DNA of 30,169 nucleotides from an uncultured Dialister sp. (GTDB lineage: Bacteria; Bacillota; Negativicutes; Veillonellales; Dialisteraceae), in the NCBI RefSeq assembly GCF_900538805.1, contig NZ_UPZP01000017.1, positions 1 through 30,169 of the forward strand. The letters run 5' to 3'. The notes beneath the pieces are model-generated. The model was not told where the DNA came from and did not search any database. It saw only the letters and a program-made list of their open reading frames with translations. This document shows, piece after piece, positions 24,293-30,169 of this stretch. Position 1 is the stretch's first letter; each line of letters begins with the position of its first letter. Made by a program: the position numbers and the translations under genes.

Positions 24293-25546
24293 TTGGATTT
24301 AGATACAGAAAAACTTTTGAAACGGTTTGAAGATTATATTTCCTACAATACCCAGTCCGACGAGGACAATGACCAGGTGTATCCCAGCACGCCGGGGCAG
24401 ATGGTGCTGGCCAGTCATCTGGCGGAGGAGCTGAAGGCCATGGGGCTCACGGAGGTGAGCCTGGATGAGAACGGCTACGTCATGGCCACCCTTCCGGCCA
24501 ATGGGGTAAGTGGAAAGACGGTGGGATTTATTTCCCATATGGACACCAGTCCCGATGCCCCCGGCGGCCCCATCAAAAGCCGGGTGGTTCGCAGCTATGA
24601 CGGGAAGGATATCTGCCTGAACGAGGGAAAGAATATCATCCTTTCTACGAAGGATTTCCCGGAAATCCTGAAATACAAGGGCCAGGACATTGTGGTCACT
24701 GACGGCACCACCCTCCTTGGCGCTGATGATAAGGCCGGGGTGACGGCCATTATGGGGGCCCTGGAGTATCTCACAGCCCATCCGGAAGTGAAGCATGGAA
24801 AGCTTCGAATCGGTTTTACGCCGGACGAGGAAACGGGCCGGAGCCCTTTGAAATTTGATGTGAAGAAGTTTGGCGCCGACTTTGCATACACCGTGGATGG
24901 CGGCGAGCTGGGCGGTCTGGAATATGAAAATTTCAACGCTGCCAATCCGGTGGTCACTATTCATGGCAGAAGCGTCCACACCGGAGACGCCAAGGGTAAA
25001 ATGGTGAATGCCATTTCCATTGCCTCTGAATGGCAGTCCCTGCTGCCGGAAGGGGAGAAGCCGGAATGCACGGAGGGCAGGGAAGGCTTTTTCCATGTGT
25101 ACAAAATCTCCGGCTCCGTGGAAGAATGCAGGCTGGATATGCTGGTCCGTGACCATGACCGGATGAAATTTGAAAAGAGGAAACAGTATCTGCTGCGCAT
25201 GGCCGATTTTCTGAATGAGAAATACGGCGAAGGCACGGTGGAAGTGGCTCTTCATGATGTGTACTTCAATATGCTTGACATCATCCGGGACGGTCATATG
25301 GATATTGTGGAACTGGCCAGAAGGGCCATGAAAAAGGTGGGTGTCACGCCAGTGGAGCTCCCCATCCGCGGCGGCACCGACGGCGCCCAGCTTTCCTTCA
25401 AGGGGCTGCCCTGCCCGAACCTCTTCACCGGCGGCGCCAATTTCCACAGCCGCTTCGAATACCTGCCCCTTCCCTCCCTGGTCAAAGCCTGTGAGACGGT
25501 CATAGAAATCGCCTGCCACGGGTGGGAGATAGGAAATGATAAATGA
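24293..25546 (+). CDS. pepT: Peptidase T (tripeptide aminopeptidase)
   Basis: A cytoplasmic dizinc M20 peptidase that removes the N-terminal residue from tripeptides. The 417-aa protein shows the full metal and catalytic set: HMD (His82, Asp84), GADDKAG (Asp145), the PDEETG pair (Glu179 catalytic, Glu180), VDGGE (Asp202) and a late histidine in GGANFHSRFE. The start is taken as TTG 24293, about 7 bases after AAGAGGTGG; the earlier in-frame ATG at 24215 lies in repeat DNA upstream of the promoter. The last residues (GNDK) come from a heptamer repeat that runs through the stop codon, so the end may vary between strains. pepC lies downstream, but about 500 bases of repeats separate them. Confidence 0.93.
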   Translation: MDLDTEKLLKRFEDYISYNTQSDEDNDQVYPSTPGQMVLASHLAEELKAMGLTEVSLDENGYVMATLPANGVSGKTVGFISHMDTSPDAPGGPIKSRVVRSYDGKDICLNEGKNIILSTKDFPEILKYKGQDIVVTDGTTLLGADDKAGVTAIMGALEYLTAHPEVKHGKLRIGFTPDEETGRSPLKFDVKKFGADFAYTVDGGELGGLEYENFNAANPVVTIHGRSVHTGDAKGKMVNAISIASEWQSLLPEGEKPECTEGREGFFHVYKISGSVEECRLDMLVRDHDRMKFEKRKQYLLRMADFLNEKYGEGTVEVALHDVYFNMLDIIRDGHMDIVELARRAMKKVGVTPVELPIRGGTDGAQLSFKGLPCPNLFTGGANFHSRFEYLPLPSLVKACETVIEIACHGWEIGNDK

Positions 25547-25568
25547 TAAATGATAAATGGTAAATGGT
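25534..25568. repeat. Heptanucleotide repeat across the pepT stop codon
   Basis: AAATGAT three times, then AAATGGT twice, in perfect tandem. The pepT stop (25544-25546) lies in the second unit. A change in unit number would leave the body of PepT intact and alter at most its last residues. Confidence 0.85.
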
Positions 25569-25921
25569 ACATGAAGGTGGCGCCTTCGGCGCATCATCAC
25601 AGCCTTGCTCTCGGCCTGTGCCACATACGTGATGAAAGAGATAGTTGTGCCACCTCAAGGGAAAACGAGAAATTTAGAGGGACCTTCCGATTGTCGGCTG
25701 ACCGACCCCGGATGACGGTGGGAGGCAGGAAGGGAAGTATGTAACGCAGGCTCCTTTCTCAGAAAGGAGCTGGGCGGAGCCCTGAGGATAGGTCCGAAAT
25801 TACGCAGGAATACCATTTACTCACATCAGGCCCCTCTGGGGCCTCGGCTTTTCTGCGAAAAGCCTGCTATCCTCCGGCGCTTTCAGCGCCACCCCCTTCC
25901 AAAGGAAGGGGGCTAAATACT
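25569..25921. repeat. Intergenic repeat mosaic between pepT and pepC
   Basis: No gene. 'gtaacgcaggctcctttctc' starts near 25742 and continues through an AGCTCCTTTC/GAAAGGAGCT-type hairpin and 'cctgaggataggtccg'; the same piece is at about 28846-28900. Hairpins at 25832-25850 (GGCCCC/GGGGCC) and 25886-25911 (GCCCCCTTCC-type) follow. I see no promoter for pepC here. Confidence 0.65.
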
Positions 25922-26026
25922 GCGGCGGAGCCGCCACCACAACCCTCGGCGCCAAAGGCGCCGTCAAACCTAAGAACCCTCCGGCCATAGGCCGGTCAAT
26001 CTTAAGACCCCTCACGCCGAAGGCGT
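25922..26026 (+). repeat. Conserved-linker hairpin array E
   Basis: Stems: GCGGC-gga-GCCGC (25922-25934), CGGCGCC-aaa-GGCGCCG (25947-25963), CCGGCC-ata-GGCCGG (25981-25995), ACGCC-gaa-GGCGT (26014-26026). Linkers: GTCAAACCTAAGAACCCT and GTCAATCTTAAGACCCCTC. The last hairpin ends 25 bases before the pepC start, so the array must lie in the pepC leader or overlap its promoter. Confidence 0.85.
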
Positions 26027-26051
26027 GTCAATACAGAAAAGAGGAATCCCT

Positions 26052-27362
26052 ATGAAAGATATTTCCCAGGATATGCTTACCAAATTTCATGAGTCCTATG
26101 AAGCGGACAAAGCGGCCCAGGTGCTCCATGGGGCCCTGGCCAAGACGAATATGATGGACCTGGCCTACCATCCGATGAAGGGAGCGGCCCTGAAGGGGGC
26201 CTTTACGGTGGAGGTGAAGACCCGGGGCATTACGGCCCAGGAGCAGTCGGGGCGCTGCTGGCTTTTTGCGGCGCTGAACATCCTTCGGGAGAAGGTGGCG
26301 GAAAAGTGCCATATGGAGCAGTTTGAGCTGTCCCAGAATTACCTTTCCTTTTACGATAAGCTGGAAAAAGCGAACAATTTCCTGGAAATGGTGATTGAAC
26401 ATGCCCATGCGCCGGTGAAGGGCCAGCTCATGCAGTATGTGCTCCGGGGCATGAGCGATGGCGGCTACTGGACGGAAGCGGCGGACCTGGTGGAAAAGTA
26501 TGGCGTAGTGCCTAAGCAGGTGCAGCCGGAAACTTACCAGTCCGGCCATACGGACCGTTTCGTTTCCGTGATGAACCGCCTGCTCCGGAAGGATGCCATG
26601 GAGCTTCGGGCTCTGGTGAAGGCAGGGAAGGATCCCTATGCCAGAAAAGCGGAAATGATGGAAGAAGTGTACAAGGCGGAATGTATTGCCTTCGGCGAAC
26701 CGGTGCAGCAGTTCGATTTTACCTGGCAGGATAAGGACCATAAGTTTCATGAGGACCGGGGACTCACGCCCCAGGAGTTCTACAGGAAATACGTAGGCAT
26801 TTCCCTTACGGATTACATGGCCGTCATCAATGAGCCCACCTTTGACAAGCCCCTGGGCCGTGTCATTGCTTTCCACGGAGGCAGCAATATGGCAGGCCGG
26901 GATATGAAGGGCTTGAATCTCACCGCCCAGGATATGGAGGCCCTCTGCGTGAAGCAGCTCAAAGCGGGAGAAGCGGTGTGGTTTGCCTGCGACGCCGGTG
27001 CGGCGGGTGCCAGAAAGGAAGGGGTGTGGGACCCGGAAAGCGTACGCTATGAAGATCTGCTGGGCGGCTTCTCCACGGATATGGAAAAGGGAAAGCGCCT
27101 GGAATACAGCGCCAGCTCCGCCACCCACGCCATGCTTCTCACCGGCGTGCACCTGGATGAAAATGGAAATCCGGACCGCTGGAAAATCGAGAACTCCTGG
27201 GGCAAAGACGTGGGAGACAATGGCTATTTCGTGTGCTCAGAAGCCTATTTCCGGGAGTTCGTGTATGAAGCGGTGATCCTGAAGAGCCATTTCACTGAGG
27301 AACAGAAGAAAATGATGGAAATGGAACCGGTGTATATCAACGCCTGGGATGAAGATTATTGA
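26052..27362 (+). CDS. pepC: Aminopeptidase C (bleomycin hydrolase family)
   Basis: A cytoplasmic C1B cysteine aminopeptidase, normally a hexamer with its active sites facing an inner chamber, that trims N-terminal residues from peptides. The 436-aa length is typical. The catalytic set is visible: Gln63 and Cys69 in QEQSGRCWLFA, His359 in SSATHAMLLTGV, and Asn381 in KIENSWG. The C-terminal tail, INAWDEDY, corresponds to the arm that reaches the active site in this family. ATG 26052 follows GAGGA (26041-26045) by 6 bases. The GTG at 26025 is in frame but lies inside a repeat hairpin. A terminator follows. Confidence 0.95.
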   Translation: MKDISQDMLTKFHESYEADKAAQVLHGALAKTNMMDLAYHPMKGAALKGAFTVEVKTRGITAQEQSGRCWLFAALNILREKVAEKCHMEQFELSQNYLSFYDKLEKANNFLEMVIEHAHAPVKGQLMQYVLRGMSDGGYWTEAADLVEKYGVVPKQVQPETYQSGHTDRFVSVMNRLLRKDAMELRALVKAGKDPYARKAEMMEEVYKAECIAFGEPVQQFDFTWQDKDHKFHEDRGLTPQEFYRKYVGISLTDYMAVINEPTFDKPLGRVIAFHGGSNMAGRDMKGLNLTAQDMEALCVKQLKAGEAVWFACDAGAAGARKEGVWDPESVRYEDLLGGFSTDMEKGKRLEYSASSATHAMLLTGVHLDENGNPDRWKIENSWGKDVGDNGYFVCSEAYFREFVYEAVILKSHFTEEQKKMMEMEPVYINAWDEDY

Positions 27363-27369
27363 AATGAAA

Positions 27370-27405
27370 AGTCCGGAGAACCCCTGATGGGCTCTCCGGA
27401 TTTTT
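27370..27405 (+). terminator. Terminator after pepC
   Basis: TCCGGAGA (27372-27379) pairs with TCTCCGGA (27393-27400), with CCC/GGG inside the stem, followed by T5. Confidence 0.9.
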
Positions 27406-27444
27406 ATGCGGAATATAAAATGTATCACTGAATCTGCTATAAAA

Positions 27445-27453
27445 TGATATAAT
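27445..27453 (+). promoter_or_regulatory. Extended -10 promoter of toxin copy 1
   Basis: TG-a-TATAAT. It would give a leader of about 70 bases before the toxin ATG, a long leader as is common for type I toxin mRNAs. Confidence 0.55.
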
Positions 27454-27496
27454 AACAGTGGCAGGACAGCTGCTTTGCATTGTGCGGCTTTTTATT

Positions 27497-27526
27497 CCCC
27501 TCAAAATGAAAGTGGAGAGGGGGTGG
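27497..27526 (+). promoter_or_regulatory. Sequestered ribosome binding site of toxin copy 1
   Basis: CCCCTC (27497-27502) pairs with GAGGGG (27517-27522), burying the GGGGG Shine-Dalgarno in a stem. The same bases recur at copy 2 ('cccctcaaaatgaaagtgg' then 'agagggggtgg'). Masked ribosome binding sites are typical of type I toxin mRNAs. Confidence 0.55.
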
Positions 27527-27530
27527 CACT

Positions 27531-27602
27531 ATGAATATGTACGAAGTATTATCTCTCATGATAGCTTTCGGAATCTTAGTCGCCACAATCATGTCTAAGT
27601 AG
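27531..27602 (+). CDS. Putative holin-like toxin, copy 1 (type I system)
   Basis: A 23-residue hydrophobic peptide containing YEVLSLMIAFGILVA and ending TIMSK. It fits the small holin-like toxin group of Firmicutes, whose members share 'YE.LSLM..FG' and act at the membrane. The strong GAGAGGGGGTGG site precedes it but lies in a hairpin. A convergent promoter downstream predicts an antisense RNA over its 3' end, as in TxpA/RatA-type loci. A second copy lies 323 bases on, with two residue changes (V6T, V17A). The peptide is very short for the family, so it may be a small membrane regulator rather than a killer toxin. Confidence 0.65.
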   Translation: MNMYEVLSLMIAFGILVATIMSK

Positions 27603-27608
27603 GACATG

Positions 27609-27713
27609 AAAAAAGCCTACCCATAGGCTTAAGGAGGCTTTCTTCAAATACTGAAAATGTTGAGAGGGAGCCGTTTCCTTTTGCCCAAGGAATATGCAAC
27701 GGCTGTCCTGCTG
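27609..27713 (-). ncRNA. Predicted antisense antitoxin RNA, copy 1
   Basis: On the minus strand an extended -10 (TG-g-TATAAT, 27728-27720) points toward the toxin gene. About 105 nt on, a hairpin with AAGCCT/AGGCTT-type arms ends in six T (minus strand of 27609-27614), a good terminator. The RNA would contain a stem made from AGCCGTT and AAACGGCT and would overlap the 3' part of the toxin mRNA just past its stop codon. Confidence 0.6.
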
Positions 27714-27853
27714 CCATTATTATACCACAAGCTGAAATAAAAAATACAAGAACATTATTTCTTTGTCATATAATATAATCATTTATGGTGAGACAGCTGG
27801 CTTATATTGCACGGCTTGACCCCTCAAAATGAAAGTGGAGAGGGGGTGGCACT

Positions 27854-27925
27854 ATGAATATGTACGAAACATTATCTTTGATGATTGCTTTCGGAATCTT
27901 AGCTGCCACAATCATGTCTAAATAA
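27854..27925 (+). CDS. Putative holin-like toxin, copy 2
   Basis: A 23-residue peptide almost identical to copy 1 (YETLSLMIAFGILAA, ending TIMSK). The upstream 50 bases, including the masked ribosome binding site, are also conserved, so the whole locus was duplicated. Two overlapping TATAAT boxes lie at 27769-27779. Downstream a 161-bp palindromic insertion separates the gene from its antisense promoter, and that promoter has TATAGT instead of TATAAT. This copy may therefore be less tightly repressed or decaying. Confidence 0.6.
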   Translation: MNMYETLSLMIAFGILAATIMSK

Positions 27926-27952
27926 GACATGAAAAAAGTCTACCCAGGCGGC

Positions 27953-28113
27953 GGGAAGCACTGATTAAGTCGCAGAGTCTGATTTTATAAGAATTTTTAT
28001 GTACTGCTGCGTCATGGAATTCCTTAAATAGCTTGCTATTCGCGTCATTCCATTCCTTGCACTACATAAAAATTCAAGAATAAAATCAGACAACGGCTTA
28101 ATCAGCGCTTCCC
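27953..28113. mobile_element. 161-bp MITE-like palindromic insertion
   Basis: The ends GGGAAGCACTGATTAAG and CTTAATCAGCGCTTCCC are inverted repeats, and similarity between the arms continues inward for about 55-60 bases (for example GTCTGATTTTAT, GAATTTTTATGTA). The centre has AATAGC-tt-GCTATT. It has no coding capacity. Copy 1 of the toxin locus lacks it and has only about 11 different bases there. The ends loosely resemble IS5-family termini (GGAAG....GA..AAGTC), which is a weak clue. I see no clear target-site duplication. Confidence 0.75.
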
Positions 28114-28192
28114 TTGGAAGGCTTTCTTCAAATACTACAAATATTGAGGGAGCCGTTTCCTCGCCAGGAAATATATAAACGGCTGTCTCACT
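28114..28192 (-). ncRNA. Predicted antisense antitoxin RNA, copy 2 (interrupted)
   Basis: A minus-strand -10 at 28204-28199 reads TG-g-TATAGT, one base from the copy 1 promoter. The AGCCGTTTCC stem is conserved, but the terminator and the toxin overlap lie beyond the MITE-like insertion. The 3' end is therefore unknown, and the RNA would have to read through the insertion to pair with its target. Confidence 0.4.
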
Positions 28193-28251
28193 GCCATTAC
28201 TATACCACAGGCTGAAATAAAAAATATAAGGATATTTTTTCAAAAAGCCCA

Positions 28252-28280
28252 TTGACAGAACAGGGGACTGCTGGTATAAT
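28252..28280 (+). promoter_or_regulatory. Consensus promoter of tRNA-Pro and tRNA-Gly
   Basis: TTGACA (28252-28257), 17 bases, TATAAT (28275-28280), with TGG just before the -10. The start point would fall about 6 bases before tRNA-Pro. Confidence 0.92.
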
Positions 28281-28292
28281 CAATTATGTTGT

Positions 28293-28369
28293 CGGGGCAT
28301 AGCGCAGTTTGGTAGCGCACTTGGTTCGGGACCAAGGGGTCGCAGGTTCAAATCCTGCTGCTCCGACCA
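28293..28369 (+). tRNA. tRNA-Pro (anticodon CGG)
   Basis: A 77-base cloverleaf with CCA encoded. The acceptor CGGGGCA pairs with TGCTCCG, and the anticodon loop is TTCGGGA between CTTGG and CCAAG. It reads CCG codons. Confidence 0.97.
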
Positions 28370-28374
28370 TTTAT

Positions 28375-28448
28375 GCGGGTGTAGCTCAATGGTAGAGCGC
28401 CAGCCTTCCAAGCTGGTTACGAGGGTTCGATTCCCTTCACCCGCTCCA
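28375..28448 (+). tRNA. tRNA-Gly (anticodon TCC)
   Basis: A 74-base cloverleaf with CCA encoded. The acceptor is GCGGGTG/CACCCGC, and the anticodon loop CTTCCAA lies between CCAGC and GCTGG. It starts 5 bases after tRNA-Pro and shares its promoter. Confidence 0.97.
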
Positions 28449-28454
28449 TTTTTT

Positions 28455-28477
28455 ATCCGCAGCGGCGGATTTTTTTA
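28455..28477 (+). terminator. Terminator after tRNA-Gly
   Basis: ATCCGC-agcg-GCGGAT followed by T7. Confidence 0.9.
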
Positions 28478-28491
28478 TTAGGAAATTCAGT

Positions 28492-28520
28492 TTGACAAAT
28501 GGGGGCCTCTCCTGTAATAT
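28492..28520 (+). promoter_or_regulatory. Promoter of tRNA-Thr
   Basis: TTGACA (28492-28497), 17 bases, TAATAT (28515-28520), 12 bases before the tRNA. Confidence 0.85.
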
Positions 28521-28532
28521 ATATATGTTCAT

Positions 28533-28608
28533 GCCAGTATAGCTCAGCTGGTAGAGCGGCGCATTCGTAATGCGTAGGTCGCAGGTTCAAATCCTGTTGC
28601 TGGCTCCA
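28533..28608 (+). tRNA. tRNA-Thr (anticodon CGT)
   Basis: A 76-base cloverleaf with CCA encoded. The acceptor GCCAGTA pairs with TGCTGGC, and the anticodon loop TTCGTAA lies between GCGCA and TGCGT. It reads ACG. Confidence 0.97.
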
Positions 28609-28613
28609 TGAAT

Positions 28614-28657
28614 AAAAGCCTTATATCAATCGGAAATCGGTTGATATAAGGCTTTTT
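28614..28657 (+). terminator. Terminator after tRNA-Thr
   Basis: AAAAGCCTTATATCAA and TTGATATAAGGCTTTT form a long stem with a CG pair inside, and T5 at the end. Confidence 0.95.
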
Positions 28658-29039
28658 GCATTGCTGTGCTCTATTGTTTTACCATCTGTAGGGGAAGGTG
28701 GTGCCGTCAGGCACCAAGGGGGGAGCCGCCTGCAGCGGCTCCTTCCTGCCGACCGGTATTTAACGATAATTGATTCACTATCGTCTTGAACCGAGATCCT
28801 TCGCTTCGCTCAGGATGACGAGTGGAAGGCAGGAAGGATAACACGTAACGCAGGCTCCTTTCTCAGAAAGGAGCTGGGCGAAGCCCTGAGGATAGGTCCG
28901 TATTTTTATCAAAAGACCTGACGCCCCTATCCTCCGGCGCCTGACGGCGCCACCTCCTTCCTGTGGAAGGAGGCTCTGGCTCTTCGCTATGCCGCAATGG
29001 TGACACAAACGCCAATCCCGTAACGCTGATTTCATACTC
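28658..29039. repeat. Intergenic repeat mosaic after the tRNA cluster
   Basis: No gene. In order: a GGTGCC-gtca-GGCACC and AGCCGC/GCGGCT piece like that at about 11947; the inverted-repeat element 28741-28837; 'cacgtaacgcaggctccttt' with an AGCTCCTTTC-type hairpin as at 25742; then a module (28908-29058) matching 155-305, with GGCGCC-tgac-GGCGCC and CCTCCTTCC-tgt-GGAAGGAGG hairpins. Confidence 0.7.
28741..28837. repeat. Inverted-repeat-bounded element, copy 3
   Basis: CCTTCCTGCC (28741-28750) and GGCAGGAAGG (28828-28837) are perfect inverted ends. Inside are CGATA...TATCG and ATCCTtcgcttcgctcAGGAT. This is the most intact of the three copies. Confidence 0.8.
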
Positions 29040-29257
29040 ATCGCCGCAAAGCGGCGATACAACAACCCTCGCAGCCTTAGGCTGCGTCAAACCTAAGAAC
29101 CTTCGGGGCGAGAGCCCCGTCAAACTTCAGAACCTTCAGCGCCAAAGGCGCTGTCCAATGGCGGCGATACCACAACCCTCAGCCCGAAGGGCTGTCAAAC
29201 CTAAGAACCCTCCGGCCGACAGGCCGGTCAATCTTAAGAACCTTCACGCCGCAGGCG
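29040..29257 (+). repeat. Conserved-linker hairpin array D
   Basis: The longest array: ATCGCCGC-aaa-GCGGCGAT (29040-29058), GCAGCC-tta-GGCTGC (29071-29085), CGGGGC-gaga-GCCCCG (29104-29119), AGCGCC-aaa-GGCGCT (29138-29152), AGCCC-gaa-GGGCT (29181-29193), CCGGCC-gaca-GGCCGG (29212-29227), ACGCC-gca-GGCGT (29245-29257). The linkers are variants of GTCAAACCTAAGAACCTTC. It ends 16 bases from the stop codon of the minus-strand hydrolase. Confidence 0.85.
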
Positions 29258-29272
29258 TGTCAAAGGGCCCCA

Positions 29273-30037
29273 CTATCCATGGAAGAATTCAATAATCTTA
29301 TGGATGGCCAGCGCCATGTGGTCGGGGTTCTGGAAGGGGTGGTTGGCGCCTTCCACGGGGATGAATTCGATGACGTTGTTTTCCGCAAAGCGGCGGGATT
29401 CTTCGATGGGAATCATTTCGTCCTTTGTGCCGTGAATGATGAGCATGTTGTCGGCGTAGTCGAAGTATTCCTGCTTCCGTACGTCGAAGTTCCGGAGGGA
29501 TTCGAAGAAGGAGGCATCTACTTTCATTTTTCTTTCAAACCCTACGGAAATTTCTTTTCCCTTGGCCAGTTTGTTTTTATCGTCGTCGGAAATATAGCTC
29601 ATCATGGACTGGTACATGCATACTGCCGGACAGCGGAGAGCAATTTTGGTGAAAGGATTGCCCTGCTGGATGATGTAGCGGAGGGTAATGTATCCGCCGA
29701 AGCTGGAAGAGTAGTTATATACCCGTTTGGCTTTCATCACTTCTTTGGCATATTCTGTAACCAGTTTGAGGTAGGTGAGGCATTCGTCTACGGTAAGCTT
29801 TTTTCTGGCGTCCATGCCGTGGCAGGGCCAGTCGAAGGCAATGACCGCAAATCCCTTGTACTTGGAGGTGAGATGTTCTCCGAAATGGAGGGTGCCTGCC
29901 GTTTCTTTGCTGCTGCCAAAGCCATGGGTGACAATGACCACATCATCAAAGGTACGGGTGCTTTTGTCGCTGTCATTCACAATGAGCCTGCTTCGTATGC
30001 TGAAGCCGCCCCGGTTAATATCAAAATGCTTTTCCAT
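29273..30037 (-). CDS. Alpha/beta hydrolase (serine hydrolase)
   Basis: A 254-aa cytoplasmic alpha/beta-fold hydrolase, probably an esterase or peptidase-like enzyme acting on a small ester or amide; the substrate is unknown. The fold markers are HGFGSS (38-43, oxyanion hole), AFDWPCHGMD (67-76), the nucleophile elbow SSSFGG (110-115) with Ser112 as nucleophile, Asp206 in GTKDEMIP and His233 in ANHPFQNP. The first small residue of the usual G-x-S-x-G is Ser here. The start at 30037 is chosen because AAGGAAG lies about 9 bases upstream; the ATG at 30082 lacks a visible binding site. It is transcribed against its neighbours and ends at the hairpin array. No terminator of its own is evident, so the array may serve as its 3' end. 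Confidence 0.85.
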   Translation of the reverse strand: MEKHFDINRGGFSIRSRLIVNDSDKSTRTFDDVVIVTHGFGSSKETAGTLHFGEHLTSKYKGFAVIAFDWPCHGMDARKKLTVDECLTYLKLVTEYAKEVMKAKRVYNYSSSFGGYITLRYIIQQGNPFTKIALRCPAVCMYQSMMSYISDDDKNKLAKGKEISVGFERKMKVDASFFESLRNFDVRKQEYFDYADNMLIIHGTKDEMIPIEESRRFAENNVIEFIPVEGANHPFQNPDHMALAIHKIIEFFHG

Positions 30038-30107
30038 TGTATCGCTTCTTCCTTTATGAAATGTACATGAAAAATATAACATAAAAGCGGGCCGGTGGGC
30101 TAGTGGG

Positions 30108-30155
30108 CCGGCTGTCTGCTGTCCGCTGTCCGCTATCCGCTATCTCACTGTCTCA
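30108..30155. repeat. Degenerate heptanucleotide repeat at the window edge
   Basis: Seven-base units such as CTGTCCG, CTGTCCG, CTATCCG, CTATCTC run in tandem. This is the third heptamer tract in the window, with yet another unit sequence. Nothing else is visible in 30090-30169. Confidence 0.6.
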
Positions 30156-30169
30156 CTGTTCCCCCAGCC

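Noticed and set aside
1..30169. Prophage or classic defence island
   Set aside because: No integrase, structural phage gene, restriction-modification or Cas gene is seen; the toxin loci next to tRNAs are the only island-like sign.

Overview
The window reads as chromosomal DNA of a diderm Firmicute of the class Negativicutes, most likely Dialister or a close relative. The class-level call rests on an outer-membrane trimeric autotransporter that carries an SLH domain of the kind Negativicutes use to tie the outer membrane to peptidoglycan, next to Firmicutes-style genes (rpsU-yqeY, a clostridial-type 173-aa dCTP deaminase, strong AGGAGG ribosome binding sites). The genus is an inference.

Layout, left to right. 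1-607: repeat-rich spacer. 608-2058: two overlapping genes, an unrecognised protein with an HNH-like Cys/His module and dcd. 2230-5805: a TRAP-TAXI transporter operon (lipoprotein receptor, DUF1850 protein, fused permease). 5845-6600: repeat mosaic. 6693-7343: rpsU-yqeY. 7513-11550: two tandem paralogous 631-aa glutamine synthetases, each followed by a terminator. 11617-12768: repeats, then a promoter, a short terminated leader and a structured untranslated region ahead of the giant gene. 12769-23670: a 3,633-aa trimeric autotransporter adhesin whose reading frame passes through a run of eight G. 24293-25546: pepT. 26052-27362: pepC. 27445-28205: two copies of a small holin-like toxin locus with a predicted antisense RNA, the second interrupted by a 161-bp palindromic MITE-like insertion. 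28293-28608: tRNA-Pro(CGG), tRNA-Gly(TCC) and tRNA-Thr(CGT). 28660-29272: more mosaic. 29273-30037 (minus strand): an alpha/beta hydrolase.

The metabolic genes fit an amino-acid and peptide based life: TAXI receptors generally bind organic acids or amino acids, PepT and PepC finish peptide breakdown, and the glutamine synthetases assimilate ammonium. These genes are not one operon, so the link is thematic.

The most unusual content is non-coding. Five intergenic regions carry arrays of short hairpins separated by a conserved linker close to GTCAAACYTAAGAACCYTC. The stems differ from unit to unit while both arms change together. A second element, bounded by inverted CCTTCCTGCC-type ends, also shows paired arm changes between copies. 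I do not recognise either family. The other leading observations are the poly-G on/off switch in the adhesin, the SLH domain placed after its beta-barrel anchor, and the MITE inside the second toxin locus.
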